DNA from: Tritrichomonas foetus
Taxonomy: Eukaryota > Parabasalia > Tritrichomonadida > Tritrichomonadidae
Direction of reading: 5' to 3'
Length of the DNA: 23,027 bases
Assembly: GCA_001839685.1 (NCBI GenBank)
Contig: MLAK01001279.1
Location: 1-23,027 of the forward strand
The notes beneath the pieces were generated by a model. That model did not search any database and was not told the DNA's origin. It was given only the letters and a program-made list of their open reading frames with translations. A program made the position numbers and the translations under genes. Shown piece after piece: positions 1-7,574 of this stretch; the first letter of the stretch is position 1, and every line of letters begins with the position of its first letter.

Positions 1-438
1 ACTTTCTTTTCTTCCCCATTAAGTCTGAAATTAGAAATTAAATATACATATGTGAGAATATAAAAAGTGAAATGATCCATTCTAACCGTACATTAATTTA
101 ATCAAAAAGTTATTTTAATATTGAAAAAAACTATCAATAAAAATCTGACAATTGTCAGATTTTCGTCGAATTATAACCATATCTTGTAAAACAGAAAGGG
201 GAAAAGTTTGCGATTTTGGGGTACACATAAAAATATTGTTTTCATGCCAGTGATATAAATGTTGCTGTTTTTGGAAAGGAGAGGCACTATTAGACAAGAA
301 AGTCCACGAGAAATGGCAAGATTGGCACCATTTTTCACACCAAATGTCTGGATAAATATCAATTCATGAACTTTTTAAAAAAGAATAATTCAAAAATCAT
401 CTCAGAAAAATTTTAGTCACTTTGAATGAATCACTCTG
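1..438. other. AT-rich spacer with promoter of the first gene
   Basis: No convincing gene. Two short open frames on the minus strand have no family resemblance and no low-complexity or domain signal, so I treat them as chance. The only functional signals I can see are two initiator-like sequences at the right edge (TCACT at 417-421 and 431-435), just upstream of the gene starting at 439. Confidence 0.5.
431..435 (+). promoter_or_regulatory. Initiator (Inr) TCACT
   Basis: TCACT matches the trichomonad initiator TCA(+1)Py(T/A). With A433 as +1 the leader before the ATG at 439 would be 6 nt, in the very short range known for Trichomonas mRNAs. A second match lies at 417-421. Motif and spacing are seen; use as the transcription start is inferred. 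Confidence 0.55.
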
Positions 439-885
439 ATGTGTATTTTCTTGATACTTTGTCTCACTACATCAAAGATTCATACATCAAAGAACAGTCA
501 TAGGAAATCTAAATATATCATGCCAGACCTCCTTCAATCAAGAAAATCAAATCGAAAATCAATGAAAAACAACATCAATGATCTTGATTCTGATGAAATG
601 AATTCCCTTTTAACACAAATCTTAAATTCTGGGTTTACACAAGATGATCTGCTTAATGAACAAAGTGATACTGCATTTAATGACGATGGCCAATATGATG
701 AGGAAAATGGGCTTGATGATTTCAAACGTTTTTGGTTCTGGCTTGGAAAAGGAACAAAATATCCACATGGAAGACCAGTTCCTCAAACTAATTCTTTTCA
801 ATCTAAGGAAAAGTTAAATCATCACACTAATGCCAAACATCATTCAACACATCATGCAAAACATCATCGAAGACTGATTAAATAA
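439..885 (+). CDS. Small secreted or membrane-inserted His-rich protein
   Basis: A 148-residue protein of no family I recognise. The first dozen residues (MCIFLILCLTTS) form a short hydrophobic stretch typical of a signal peptide, followed by a basic Ser/Lys-rich segment (13-45), an acidic stretch (48-95), an aromatic patch (FKRFWFWLG, 95-103) and a basic tail with four HH pairs between residues 128 and 143. The paired histidines suggest metal or acid-pH-dependent binding, but that is inference. The ATG is supported by an initiator match 6 nt upstream. The gene is convergent with the S28 homologue, 179 bp away. The reading frame has codon use like its neighbours, so it is probably real although short. 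Lineage-specific secreted protein is the most I would claim. Confidence 0.6.
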   Translation: MCIFLILCLTTSKIHTSKNSHRKSKYIMPDLLQSRKSNRKSMKNNINDLDSDEMNSLLTQILNSGFTQDDLLNEQSDTAFNDDGQYDEENGLDDFKRFWFWLGKGTKYPHGRPVPQTNSFQSKEKLNHHTNAKHHSTHHAKHHRRLIK

Positions 886-1064
886 CAAGTGTTTTTTCAT
901 CATACATTTAAGTTAATAAACCAATTAATCGATTTACAAAATATTGATTGAATAAAAGTATTTTAAAGTTCAAAACTATTTGTTGATAAAATGAATTCCA
1001 AACATTTTTTATTATTATTGTTGATTTTTTGTTAAATCAAAAACATATTATAACTATTGATATA

Positions 1065-2585
1065 TTAATAACCTCTATAGTTCACATTAGGGCCTCTCCA
1101 TATTGTTACATAAGCCATGCAAGCTGCTATCAGTAAAACAATTGTTGGTACAACTGTTCCAAAACTAGCAATTGCCTTAAATTTTTTAGCAGAATAGTAT
1201 CGATCAGTACAATTCTCACCACACCAACCATCATTGCAAATACAAAAATGAGCTATACATTTTCCATTCACACACGTATTCAAACATTCATCTTTCATCC
1301 ATCTTTTCAATAAATAATTCAAATCATCATTTAATTCTGTAATTTCAGTTGTTCCATTTTTAATATTAAAGTAAATATCTTGTGATGGTGAAATAGAGTC
1401 CATTATTTTCTTTATATAGATTTCATCATTCACTGTTCCATCAACAACCATTAAACTATAATCAGGATCACTTTCATCAACGGTATAAACAACATTCGAA
1501 GTTTTTGGTGATCGATCTCCAAATTCTGTATTTATCATTTCATAATCACCTAAATCACGAAACTTGAATAATTCTTTACAGGTATCTAAATAAAACTGTT
1601 TGTCAAGATTTAATTTCAATTTTGGGAAAGATTTGTTTAGATGAAAGTGAAATTGACCTAATTCTGTACATTTCAAATACCAGATGGCTCTAAAATTTCT
1701 TTGTTGAACAGTTAAATTGACTCTATTTGTCAGATTTTGTGGATTGATGTCAGATATTGCAAATTTTCTTTGATCACGTAAAGATTGAATATACTTTTGG
1801 ATGGCACTTGCATAATCTTCAATTGAATTGATAGAATTACAGTATTTTACGTAACTATTGTCTGAGTACATCATGCTTAAGATTTCTGTAATGACGTAAA
1901 GTGCTTTTGACGGTTTGGTGGTTTCATTAAAATGAAACAATTCGTAAATTTGATTAATTTCCGATTCACTGCCAGATAATTTTTCACTGATACTTTGAAT
2001 AACATTTTCAACTTTACTATTATTGGTACAAATGTTATTTGTCTTTTCAAATAACTTTCTAAAATATTCAGAATTATTCTCTGTTGATAAAAGTGGAGAG
2101 TATGATGCCCAAGCGCCAGTAACAAATTGGGGGTACTTCATTCTCATCCATGAAGCAAGTGACCCAGGGTAGCCACTTCCCATTACAATAGCTTTTTCAA
2201 TTGATGAATTATAATAATTCAAAATGGCTGTAATGTCAGCTAAAGTTTGAGAAATGGTCAAATATTTTAAATTTGTTGTAGAATAATCTGTTGTATTTGT
2301 AGAATTTCCAAAAAATCGATGTTCAATTTTAATAAGAATGGAATTTGTCAGATTTGCTAATCGAATTGCTGATTTTGAGAAACTCTCTGATAGAGTCCAG
2401 AGCTCTGGCATTTCAACGACGTATGTTTTTGTTTCATTTGGGTTTTTATTATAGGTATAGTCGATTATGTAAGATTGATTGAATGTTATAGGCGAAGTAT
2501 AATTGAAGTGATCAAGTGTCTGTTCAAAAGCGAGTCGGATGATTTTAGATTGAATGAGTTGGAGAAAAAAAAGGAAAAGAAACAT
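1065..2585 (-). CDS. Membrane-anchored S28 peptidase homologue (Pro-X carboxypeptidase/DPPII fold), probably catalytically dead
   Basis: 506 residues. A signal peptide (about 1-13) leads into a domain of MEROPS family S28: QTLDHFNYT (22-30), EHRFFG (88-93), NLKYLT (105-110), WMRMKYP (146-152) and CTELG (306-310) match family landmarks. The nucleophile motif, normally G-x-S-Y-x-G, reads GSGYPG (136-141), with Gly138 at the Ser position. The segment aligning with NGxxDPW reads DGTVNDE (382-388), so the Asp position is apparently Asn386, and no His follows where the family has its catalytic His. A seven-Cys EGF-like module (C434-C459) leads to one transmembrane helix (about 472-496) and a ten-residue cytoplasmic tail containing NVNY. 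About fifteen N-glycosylation sequons dot the ectodomain. I infer a type I surface or lysosomal protein acting as a binding or receptor pseudo-peptidase. Family assignment is firm; loss of activity is strong for Ser and good for His, less certain for Asp. Confidence 0.88.
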   Translation of the reverse strand: MFLFLFFLQLIQSKIIRLAFEQTLDHFNYTSPITFNQSYIIDYTYNKNPNETKTYVVEMPELWTLSESFSKSAIRLANLTNSILIKIEHRFFGNSTNTTDYSTTNLKYLTISQTLADITAILNYYNSSIEKAIVMGSGYPGSLASWMRMKYPQFVTGAWASYSPLLSTENNSEYFRKLFEKTNNICTNNSKVENVIQSISEKLSGSESEINQIYELFHFNETTKPSKALYVITEILSMMYSDNSYVKYCNSINSIEDYASAIQKYIQSLRDQRKFAISDINPQNLTNRVNLTVQQRNFRAIWYLKCTELGQFHFHLNKSFPKLKLNLDKQFYLDTCKELFKFRDLGDYEMINTEFGDRSPKTSNVVYTVDESDPDYSLMVVDGTVNDEIYIKKIMDSISPSQDIYFNIKNGTTEITELNDDLNYLLKRWMKDECLNTCVNGKCIAHFCICNDGWCGENCTDRYYSAKKFKAIASFGTVVPTIVLLIAACMAYVTIWRGPNVNYRGY

Positions 2586-3145
2586 TCTATCATTGTTGAA
2601 AGTTTTTCTTAAGATATATGTCTGATGGTAAACAAATAATTCAGGTATATCGACTAGATAACAATTTAATTATTGTGCTTTTAAATGGTCATTCACCAAT
2701 GAATATCTATTGAAGGTTCTCAGAAATTTTCAATGATTGTATTTTGTGAAAGATCGGAGATGAAGGAAATAAATCAAGCCAAAGTTCAAGTCATTCGATA
2801 TGAATGAGATTACGGATCGAAAACCAAAATGCATTTTTTTGAATTAACAGAAAAGTCATTATCAATATATGATTCTGAATTGACCAATATTTCACTATAT
2901 TCTCTCAAAATCAAAAATTTTTTCATTAAGAGATCTCGTTTATTTGATAAACCTACTTTCATAACAACACACAATTTTTTCAAACAGCTGTTTTCAATTT
3001 TTATCTCATTATCAGAAATTAATCAATCGTTTATCAAACATTCTTTGAAAATCACAATGACATTAAAACTTTTTAAATGAAAATGACTAAAAATACGATT
3101 TTTAAGGCAAATTGAATGCTTTTTATTTTTCGCAATTTTTTCACA
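2586..3145. other. Divergent spacer between S28 homologue and SANT/U-box gene
   Basis: 560 bp, AT-rich, holding the promoters of two divergent genes. An 83-codon open frame at 2829-3080 (+) is rich in Phe, Ser and Leu, as expected of chance translation of AT-rich DNA, and resembles nothing I know, so I do not call it a gene. No perfect initiator lies close upstream of the S28 homologue; the nearest relaxed form is TCAAC, 12 nt before its ATG. Confidence 0.45.
3141..3145 (+). promoter_or_regulatory. Initiator (Inr) TCACA
   Basis: TCACA fits TCA(+1)Py(T/A) perfectly and abuts the ATG at 3146. With A3143 as +1 the leader is only 3 nt. This decides the start, because an in-frame ATG at 3116 would lie upstream of the transcription start. 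Confidence 0.65.
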
Positions 3146-4057
3146 ATGAAAAGAGTTGGTGAAGACGAGATTTTTGATCAATGTTCTTGCTCGCCTCTGC
3201 TCCTTTCTGATGTCATTCAAATGATCCAGCAGCTTCCGCCTGAAACAGATCCCGAAACAGCAGAAACCCTCAAAAATTTTCGACAAACGGTATTTCAGAG
3301 ACGAGTGGCGCAAGTTAATGAATACATTTACGACTTCCTTGAGGTGTGGCCAAAGGGCCAACCAGTTGATTTTTTCATAGCCCTCGAAATGTCACGAGAT
3401 GATATTCATCAAGCGATACAAAATCTAAAGAACCCGAATTTCCTTCGAAAAGTGTCAGCCGAATCCTCTGCAAGAGGATATGTCCATTCCAGCTCATCCC
3501 GCAGAAGGAAAACAGAAATACGATTCGAATTCGATGCCAGTGATGGCGATGACGATGAAGATGAAGACAACTGGACAGAAAAAGATATTAAAAAATTGAA
3601 AGATCTCATAAATGAGTATGGAACTAAATTTGATGTAATAGCAAAGAAAATGAGAAAATCTGCAAAAATGTGTAAAATGAAATACGATAAGTTGAAAAAA
3701 CAGAAAATTATAATTCCAAAGAAAAAACTGAATATTGCATCTGTCACAATAATTCGCGATAATATTCGCTACACAGCTGGCCAAACAGTTCAAAAATTCA
3801 ATGAAATGGAATTAATGAATCCAATTCCAGGATGTGTCGATCAATTAACAATGAAGCCAATGTCAATGCCGGCATTGTCACCTGACGGTTATGTGCTTGA
3901 TTACGAAACATGGATGAAAGTTTTGAATGAGAAAAAAATGAACCCATTTACCAGAAATCGCATCAAATCAAAACGAGAATTAGTAATTTTGACAATTGAT
4001 AACTATGATAACTATAAAGATAAAATTGTGAATTTTGAGGAAATTCAGCCATGTTAG
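3146..4057 (+). CDS. SANT/Myb-like and U-box-like domain protein, candidate E3 ubiquitin ligase
   Basis: 303 residues from the ATG next to the initiator; the upstream in-frame ATG at 3116 would add ten residues (MLFIFRNFFT) that are probably untranslated. Order of parts: an N-terminal helical region (15-110) of unknown type, a basic Ser/Arg stretch (115-123), an acidic patch (129-141), a SANT/Myb-like repeat (NWTEKDIKKLKDLINEYG onward, 142-183), a basic linker (183-194) and a C-terminal U-box/modified-RING-like region (about 226-290: PIPGCVDQLTMKPM, SPDGYVLDYETW, NPFT). The last has the U-box pattern D-x-x-T-x-x-P/M, SPxGxxxDxxxW, PxT without zinc-binding Cys/His pairs. I infer a nuclear ligase or adaptor that uses the Myb-like repeat to bind chromatin or a protein partner. 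The SANT call is good; the U-box call is by pattern only. Confidence 0.8.
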   Translation: MKRVGEDEIFDQCSCSPLLLSDVIQMIQQLPPETDPETAETLKNFRQTVFQRRVAQVNEYIYDFLEVWPKGQPVDFFIALEMSRDDIHQAIQNLKNPNFLRKVSAESSARGYVHSSSSRRRKTEIRFEFDASDGDDDEDEDNWTEKDIKKLKDLINEYGTKFDVIAKKMRKSAKMCKMKYDKLKKQKIIIPKKKLNIASVTIIRDNIRYTAGQTVQKFNEMELMNPIPGCVDQLTMKPMSMPALSPDGYVLDYETWMKVLNEKKMNPFTRNRIKSKRELVILTIDNYDNYKDKIVNFEEIQPC

Positions 4058-4781
4058 AGTGGTGAGTTTTTGTCAGATAAATAAATTATAAATATATTAT
4101 TGAAAATTTGAAATGGTACTCTTTCTTCACGTTTTAATTATTTTCAAAGTGCATTTTGTTTTTAAAAACTAACAAAAGCGACCAACTAACTCAATCAAAT
4201 TTGATGAATAAAATAATCATCTGTTCAAAATCGTTGTTTGGGTCAAAATAAATTGAAATTAATATCACCCTTCGAAAATCTGGAAAAATGTAAACTCTAA
4301 TGAATTCCTTTGTTTCAAGCAGAAAAATTGCCAACAACAAAATGAGACCCATTTTCTTGAATCCACGGTTCGTTTTGAGCACTCCTGAAAGGCTAATAAT
4401 TGATAATGAGTGTTGGAATTGATGATTGCCATTATTAAATGAACTTTTGGCAGTCAAACTTTCGAAACCATAAAATAAAAAAGTTAACTAACATTTAATT
4501 TGCTTCCCTGACTGGCAGAATTTATGCCTAGGTTTCATTGTTATGCAAGCTAAAAGTATTTAATGTCTGTTAAGTAATGGAGTTCTTTAAAACATTTAAC
4601 GAACCTCATCTAAATCAATGCATGAGAGATATTTCACAGCTTTTTTATTAACTATATCTAAATTAGTGTCATAAATACTGATTAGAAAATATACATATTA
4701 ACAATTAAAGTGAAAATCAAGTATAATAATTATCTAAAAAAAAGCAATTGGTCAATCAAAAGTAAAAAAACAGATATCAAT
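4058..4781. other. Convergent 3' spacer, no gene seen
   Basis: 724 bp between the 3' ends of the SANT/U-box gene and the Arl2 gene. An 88-codon minus-strand frame at 4191-4457 contains a hydrophobic stretch but no recognisable family or initiator at its ATG; I treat it as chance. No tRNA-like box A/box B pair was found by eye. Confidence 0.45.
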
Positions 4782-5336
4782 TTATGGATGAGTAAAAAGC
4801 CTTGATCCAATATCATTAACAATCCAAGTAATTCCGTCTTCGACACCAGTTCTTGTTGCAGCCGAGCAAGGAACAATTGACCAGTGTCTCCTCTGGATTC
4901 TATCTAAGTCTAAAATATCTCGTATTTCTTCTGATTTCATTGCGCCGCCTACGTCTTGTTTATTTGCAAATATCAATAAAGATGCGTTTGCCAATCTTTC
5001 CTGCTGTAAAATCGAATCTAATTCTTTCTTACAAAGTGCCATTCTCTCACGGTCGGTTGAATCAACGACCCAAACGACTCCATCTGTCGCTTCGAAATAA
5101 TTTCTCCAATATGCGCGAATTGTAGACTGGCCACCAACATCCCAACAGCTTAGTCTATATCCTTGACATTCAACCGTTTTAATTTCGAAACCAAGTGTTG
5201 GTGATAAGTCGTCAATAGATTGTCCCATAAAAGCTTTAATTACTGATGATTTCCCGGCATTATCAAGTCCTAAAAAGAGAATTCTCATCTCTTTTTCTTT
5301 TAGTTTGAGTTTACGGAGGAAGCGCAAAAGTCCCAT
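4782..5336 (-). CDS. ARL2: ADP-ribosylation factor-like GTPase Arl2
   Basis: 184 residues from the MGLLRFLRKL start, the length and N-terminus typical of Arl2; an upstream in-frame ATG at 5357 would add seven residues (MAVLKFK) foreign to the family. All GTPase motifs are present: P-loop GLDNAGKS (23-30), switch I Thr47 in SPTLGFEIKT, WDVGGQ with Gln70, NKQD (125-128) and CSA (157-159). YWRNYFEATDG and LLIFANKQD are characteristic of Arl2. As in Arl2 generally, Gly2 precedes an amphipathic helix that binds membrane or partners. In other eukaryotes Arl2 works with tubulin cofactor D in tubulin dimer assembly and releases lipidated cargo from PDE6D-type carriers; a role in the trichomonad microtubule cytoskeleton is the natural inference. 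It is divergent from the gene at 5426 with a spacer under 90 bp, so the two share a promoter region. Confidence 0.93.
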   Translation of the reverse strand: MGLLRFLRKLKLKEKEMRILFLGLDNAGKSSVIKAFMGQSIDDLSPTLGFEIKTVECQGYRLSCWDVGGQSTIRAYWRNYFEATDGVVWVVDSTDRERMALCKKELDSILQQERLANASLLIFANKQDVGGAMKSEEIRDILDLDRIQRRHWSIVPCSAATRTGVEDGITWIVNDIGSRLFTHP

Positions 5337-5425
5337 TTTGAATTTTAAAACGGCCATTTTCTATCGTCTTCTTTCTCAAATTATTATTATTAAACGTCTA
5401 TTAGAACATTTATTACAATCACTCA
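5337..5425. promoter_or_regulatory. Compact bidirectional promoter region
   Basis: Only 89 bp separate the Arl2 start (5336, -) from the ATG at 5426 (+). TCACT at 5419-5423 is a perfect + strand initiator with A5421 as +1 and a 5 nt leader. No perfect initiator is seen for Arl2; the relaxed TTCAAA directly before its ATG is the nearest candidate. Confidence 0.55.
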
Positions 5426-5881
5426 ATGAATAGTACTTCCTCATCAGATATGCTTTCGCCACAATACATGAAATACTCTCCCACGAAGAACTATAGCAAA
5501 AATAATAATATTGACTCGATTATTCGCGATTATATGAGTGGTTTGAAGAATTCCTCCAATACACTAAACGATAGTCAGAAGAATTATCGATCAAATCCAT
5601 TTGAATCAAGTGATTCTTTCAATCTTCCAAAAAGAACAGCCGCTCCTTTATTTTCTGTGAAAGTCCCAAGCAAAGAGAAGATGCGCCATTCATACCCAAA
5701 TAATGCTTTTATCAGGAAAACACGCGATTTAAGAATGTTTATTTTATCAGAAACAGAAAGGCTCGTTAACCAAGACAATAATTTGTTTTTGGGAGCAAAT
5801 CTGAGACAGGAGGTTGAACATATGGGAAATGCGCCAAATTGCAGCATTCGTAAGAGAATGATGCGGATGGGTTTACTATGA
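5426..5881 (+). CDS. Small basic protein of unknown function
   Basis: 151 residues, no family recognised. The N-terminal half (1-60) is rich in Ser, Asn and Tyr and looks disordered, with several SP/TP-type sites (LSPQ, YSPTK). The second half (70-151) is better ordered and charged: a KVPSKEK segment, a helix-like run RKTRDLRMFILSETERLV, then NLRQEVEHMG and a basic end SIRKRMMRMGLL. No signal peptide or membrane segment. The start is supported by a perfect initiator 5 nt upstream and by the shared promoter with Arl2. I infer an intracellular protein, possibly a cytoskeletal or adaptor peptide, but nothing in the sequence fixes a role. Confidence 0.7.
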   Translation: MNSTSSSDMLSPQYMKYSPTKNYSKNNNIDSIIRDYMSGLKNSSNTLNDSQKNYRSNPFESSDSFNLPKRTAAPLFSVKVPSKEKMRHSYPNNAFIRKTRDLRMFILSETERLVNQDNNLFLGANLRQEVEHMGNAPNCSIRKRMMRMGLL

Positions 5882-5922
5882 ATGTACTTTTTTTATTTTT
5901 CTTTGTAAATAATTATTATATC

Positions 5923-5934
5923 TATAAACATGTC
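5923..5934. repeat. 12-bp direct repeat, copy 1
   Basis: TATAAACATGTC occurs here and again at 6008-6019, 85 bp apart, in the 241 bp spacer upstream of the tail-anchored protein gene. Each copy contains the palindrome ACATGT. A pair of binding sites for a regulator is possible; chance is not excluded in such AT-rich DNA. Confidence 0.5.
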
Positions 5935-6007
5935 ATTATATTCACACTTTATTTAACATTCATCTTTATTACCTCATTTTGGGATATTTAGAAAATATGG
6001 TTTTATA

Positions 6008-6019
6008 TATAAACATGTC
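6008..6019. repeat. 12-bp direct repeat, copy 2
   Basis: Second exact copy of TATAAACATGTC, about 104 bp upstream of the ATG at 6123. Confidence 0.5.
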
Positions 6020-6122
6020 TTTGATTGTAAGATAACAAAAGTGAACATGATAATGATGGAAAGGTGAAATATCGAACATCAAGGTGAAATTAAAAAAAAA
6101 ATCTTACGATCAAATACAAAAA

Positions 6123-7574
6123 ATGTCTTTACCTTTTTGTGTACCTGAAAAGCCACGTCCCTTCTACTTTGCAGGGAGTGGTAAATACAGAGACTCGGAC
6201 CAACCAATAACAGTTCAAGATTTCAGTTTATGGGCTCAAATTTCGTCACTCGATACAATCACGTCTCCAGCAACAGTAATTGTTACCAAATCGCGAGGTG
6301 CTTCTGCCTTTATGTACAGAGTTGATTTCGAATCTGATCCGCCTGACCTTTTCGAAATCGTGGAACAGTCCGGAATGAAAATTTTTTCCATTCCATCAGA
6401 CAGATTTATTCAACTTGAAGCAATTCATCCATGCGTACCAGTTCCACAAAACAATTGGGAAGAATGTTCACTACGATTTCACACGCTTGCCGCATTTTAT
6501 CGATTGAATATTATTCCATCATTATCACTTTCATTATTTGAAAGAGAAGATTTGTTTGATTCTGTATGCGAAATATTCTACGATAAATATCGAGTTGTTC
6601 CACCTTTGAATAATGCCTTGGCTGAAATTTTTGATAACGTTCTTTTTGCCTTAGAATTTTTTGGATTTGCCATTCCTTCAAATTTAGCAGAAAAAACGTC
6701 TATCGAAGCATCAAAAAAACTAATTGAATTAAATTTGACCAATGATGATGAAAATTTCAGACCGTTTGCATTTTCTGAGATAAAATTTGCAATTGAAAAT
6801 TATCATAAAGAATGTTTTCCTAACCGTCAATCAGAAACTGGAATCCCTCCTGATGTTTTTGATTATACTTCTTATTCAAATTTATTACACACTGTTGAAT
6901 TTGTGAGAAGATCGCTTTCAATGATGAACATTCTTTCTGATGATGTTTCAACACGTGAGGCGCTTTTTGCAGGAGTGAACCAATTTCAATTGAAAAATGG
7001 CCAACCAACAGGTTCATGTGACTTATTTACAATCAGACACATATGGAACGCCTCTTTATCAAATGAATGCGACTTACTCGCACTTTGCAGGCTGAGTGGA
7101 ATGGAAGTGAAAGAACACAAAACACCAATTTGCACAAAAACATTATCGAGAATTGATGTCACACACATTGATCCAGATTTACGGCCTGTTGAAAGCGTTG
7201 TGAACGAGATTTTGGAGTCTGTAAAGGACCGGAGTGAAGCACCACAATGGCTGATGAACGAAGCTCAAAAATCAGTTGAAGATCAAATGAAAAGAATCGA
7301 TAAAGCTGCAAAAACTGCTAAAGAAATCGATAAAGTTGTGTCTGAAATTGAAGCAAAACTCGATTCAACATGTCAACAGAATGAAGAATCGGTTATCAAA
7401 TTTAATGAAACTACAAAGCTTCTTGATCAGATTTTGGATGAACATTTGACAATGAGAAAGGAATTTTCAATAGTTAAAAGAAGAATTGATGAAACTCGAA
7501 ATGGAAATACAATGCTCTTGATTATTATTATAATTATGGCATTTTTCGTTATTTATCATTTCTTACAAGGATGA
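6123..7574 (+). CDS. Tail-anchored coiled-coil membrane protein with a peptidoglycan-binding-like motif
   Basis: 483 residues from the first ATG (MSLPFCVPEKP); the frame stays open upstream to a GTG at 6084, not expected as a start here. Residues 1-270 are a globular region I do not recognise. Residues about 279-311 (ALFAGVNQFQLKNGQ, PTGSCDLFTIRHIW) follow the repeat pattern of peptidoglycan-binding-like domains: hydrophobic-x-FQ-x3-G-x-PxGxxDxxTxxxxW. A Glu/Lys-rich coiled coil follows (about 385-455), then a single hydrophobic segment at the extreme C-terminus (MLLIIIIIMAFFVIYHF, about 461-480). With no signal peptide, this is the layout of a tail-anchored protein facing the cytosol from ER, Golgi or a hydrogenosome. 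The layout recalls tethers and SNARE-like proteins, but I see no SNARE motif with a central Gln or Arg layer, so I do not assign one. Confidence 0.78.
   Translation: MSLPFCVPEKPRPFYFAGSGKYRDSDQPITVQDFSLWAQISSLDTITSPATVIVTKSRGASAFMYRVDFESDPPDLFEIVEQSGMKIFSIPSDRFIQLEAIHPCVPVPQNNWEECSLRFHTLAAFYRLNIIPSLSLSLFEREDLFDSVCEIFYDKYRVVPPLNNALAEIFDNVLFALEFFGFAIPSNLAEKTSIEASKKLIELNLTNDDENFRPFAFSEIKFAIENYHKECFPNRQSETGIPPDVFDYTSYSNLLHTVEFVRRSLSMMNILSDDVSTREALFAGVNQFQLKNGQPTGSCDLFTIRHIWNASLSNECDLLALCRLSGMEVKEHKTPICTKTLSRIDVTHIDPDLRPVESVVNEILESVKDRSEAPQWLMNEAQKSVEDQMKRIDKAAKTAKEIDKVVSEIEAKLDSTCQQNEESVIKFNETTKLLDQILDEHLTMRKEFSIVKRRIDETRNGNTMLLIIIIIMAFFVIYHFLQG

Noticed and set aside
115..362. Two minus-strand open frames of about 60 codons at the left edge
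   Set aside because: Short, overlapping each other in different phases, no domain or initiator, composition as in random AT-rich DNA.
2829..3080. 83-codon plus-strand frame between divergent genes
   Set aside because: Phe/Ser/Leu-rich without similarity or initiator; sits in a promoter region; likely chance.
4191..4457. 88-codon minus-strand frame with a hydrophobic stretch
   Set aside because: Hydrophobic runs are expected from T-rich strands; no family match, lies in a convergent 3' spacer.
6084..6122. GTG start extending the tail-anchored protein by 13 residues
   Set aside because: Nuclear eukaryotic genes start with ATG; the added residues are a Lys-rich run from an A-rich leader.
6123..7574. 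SNARE (syntaxin-like) identity for the tail-anchored protein
   Set aside because: Topology fits, but I see no central Gln or Arg layer in a SNARE heptad register.
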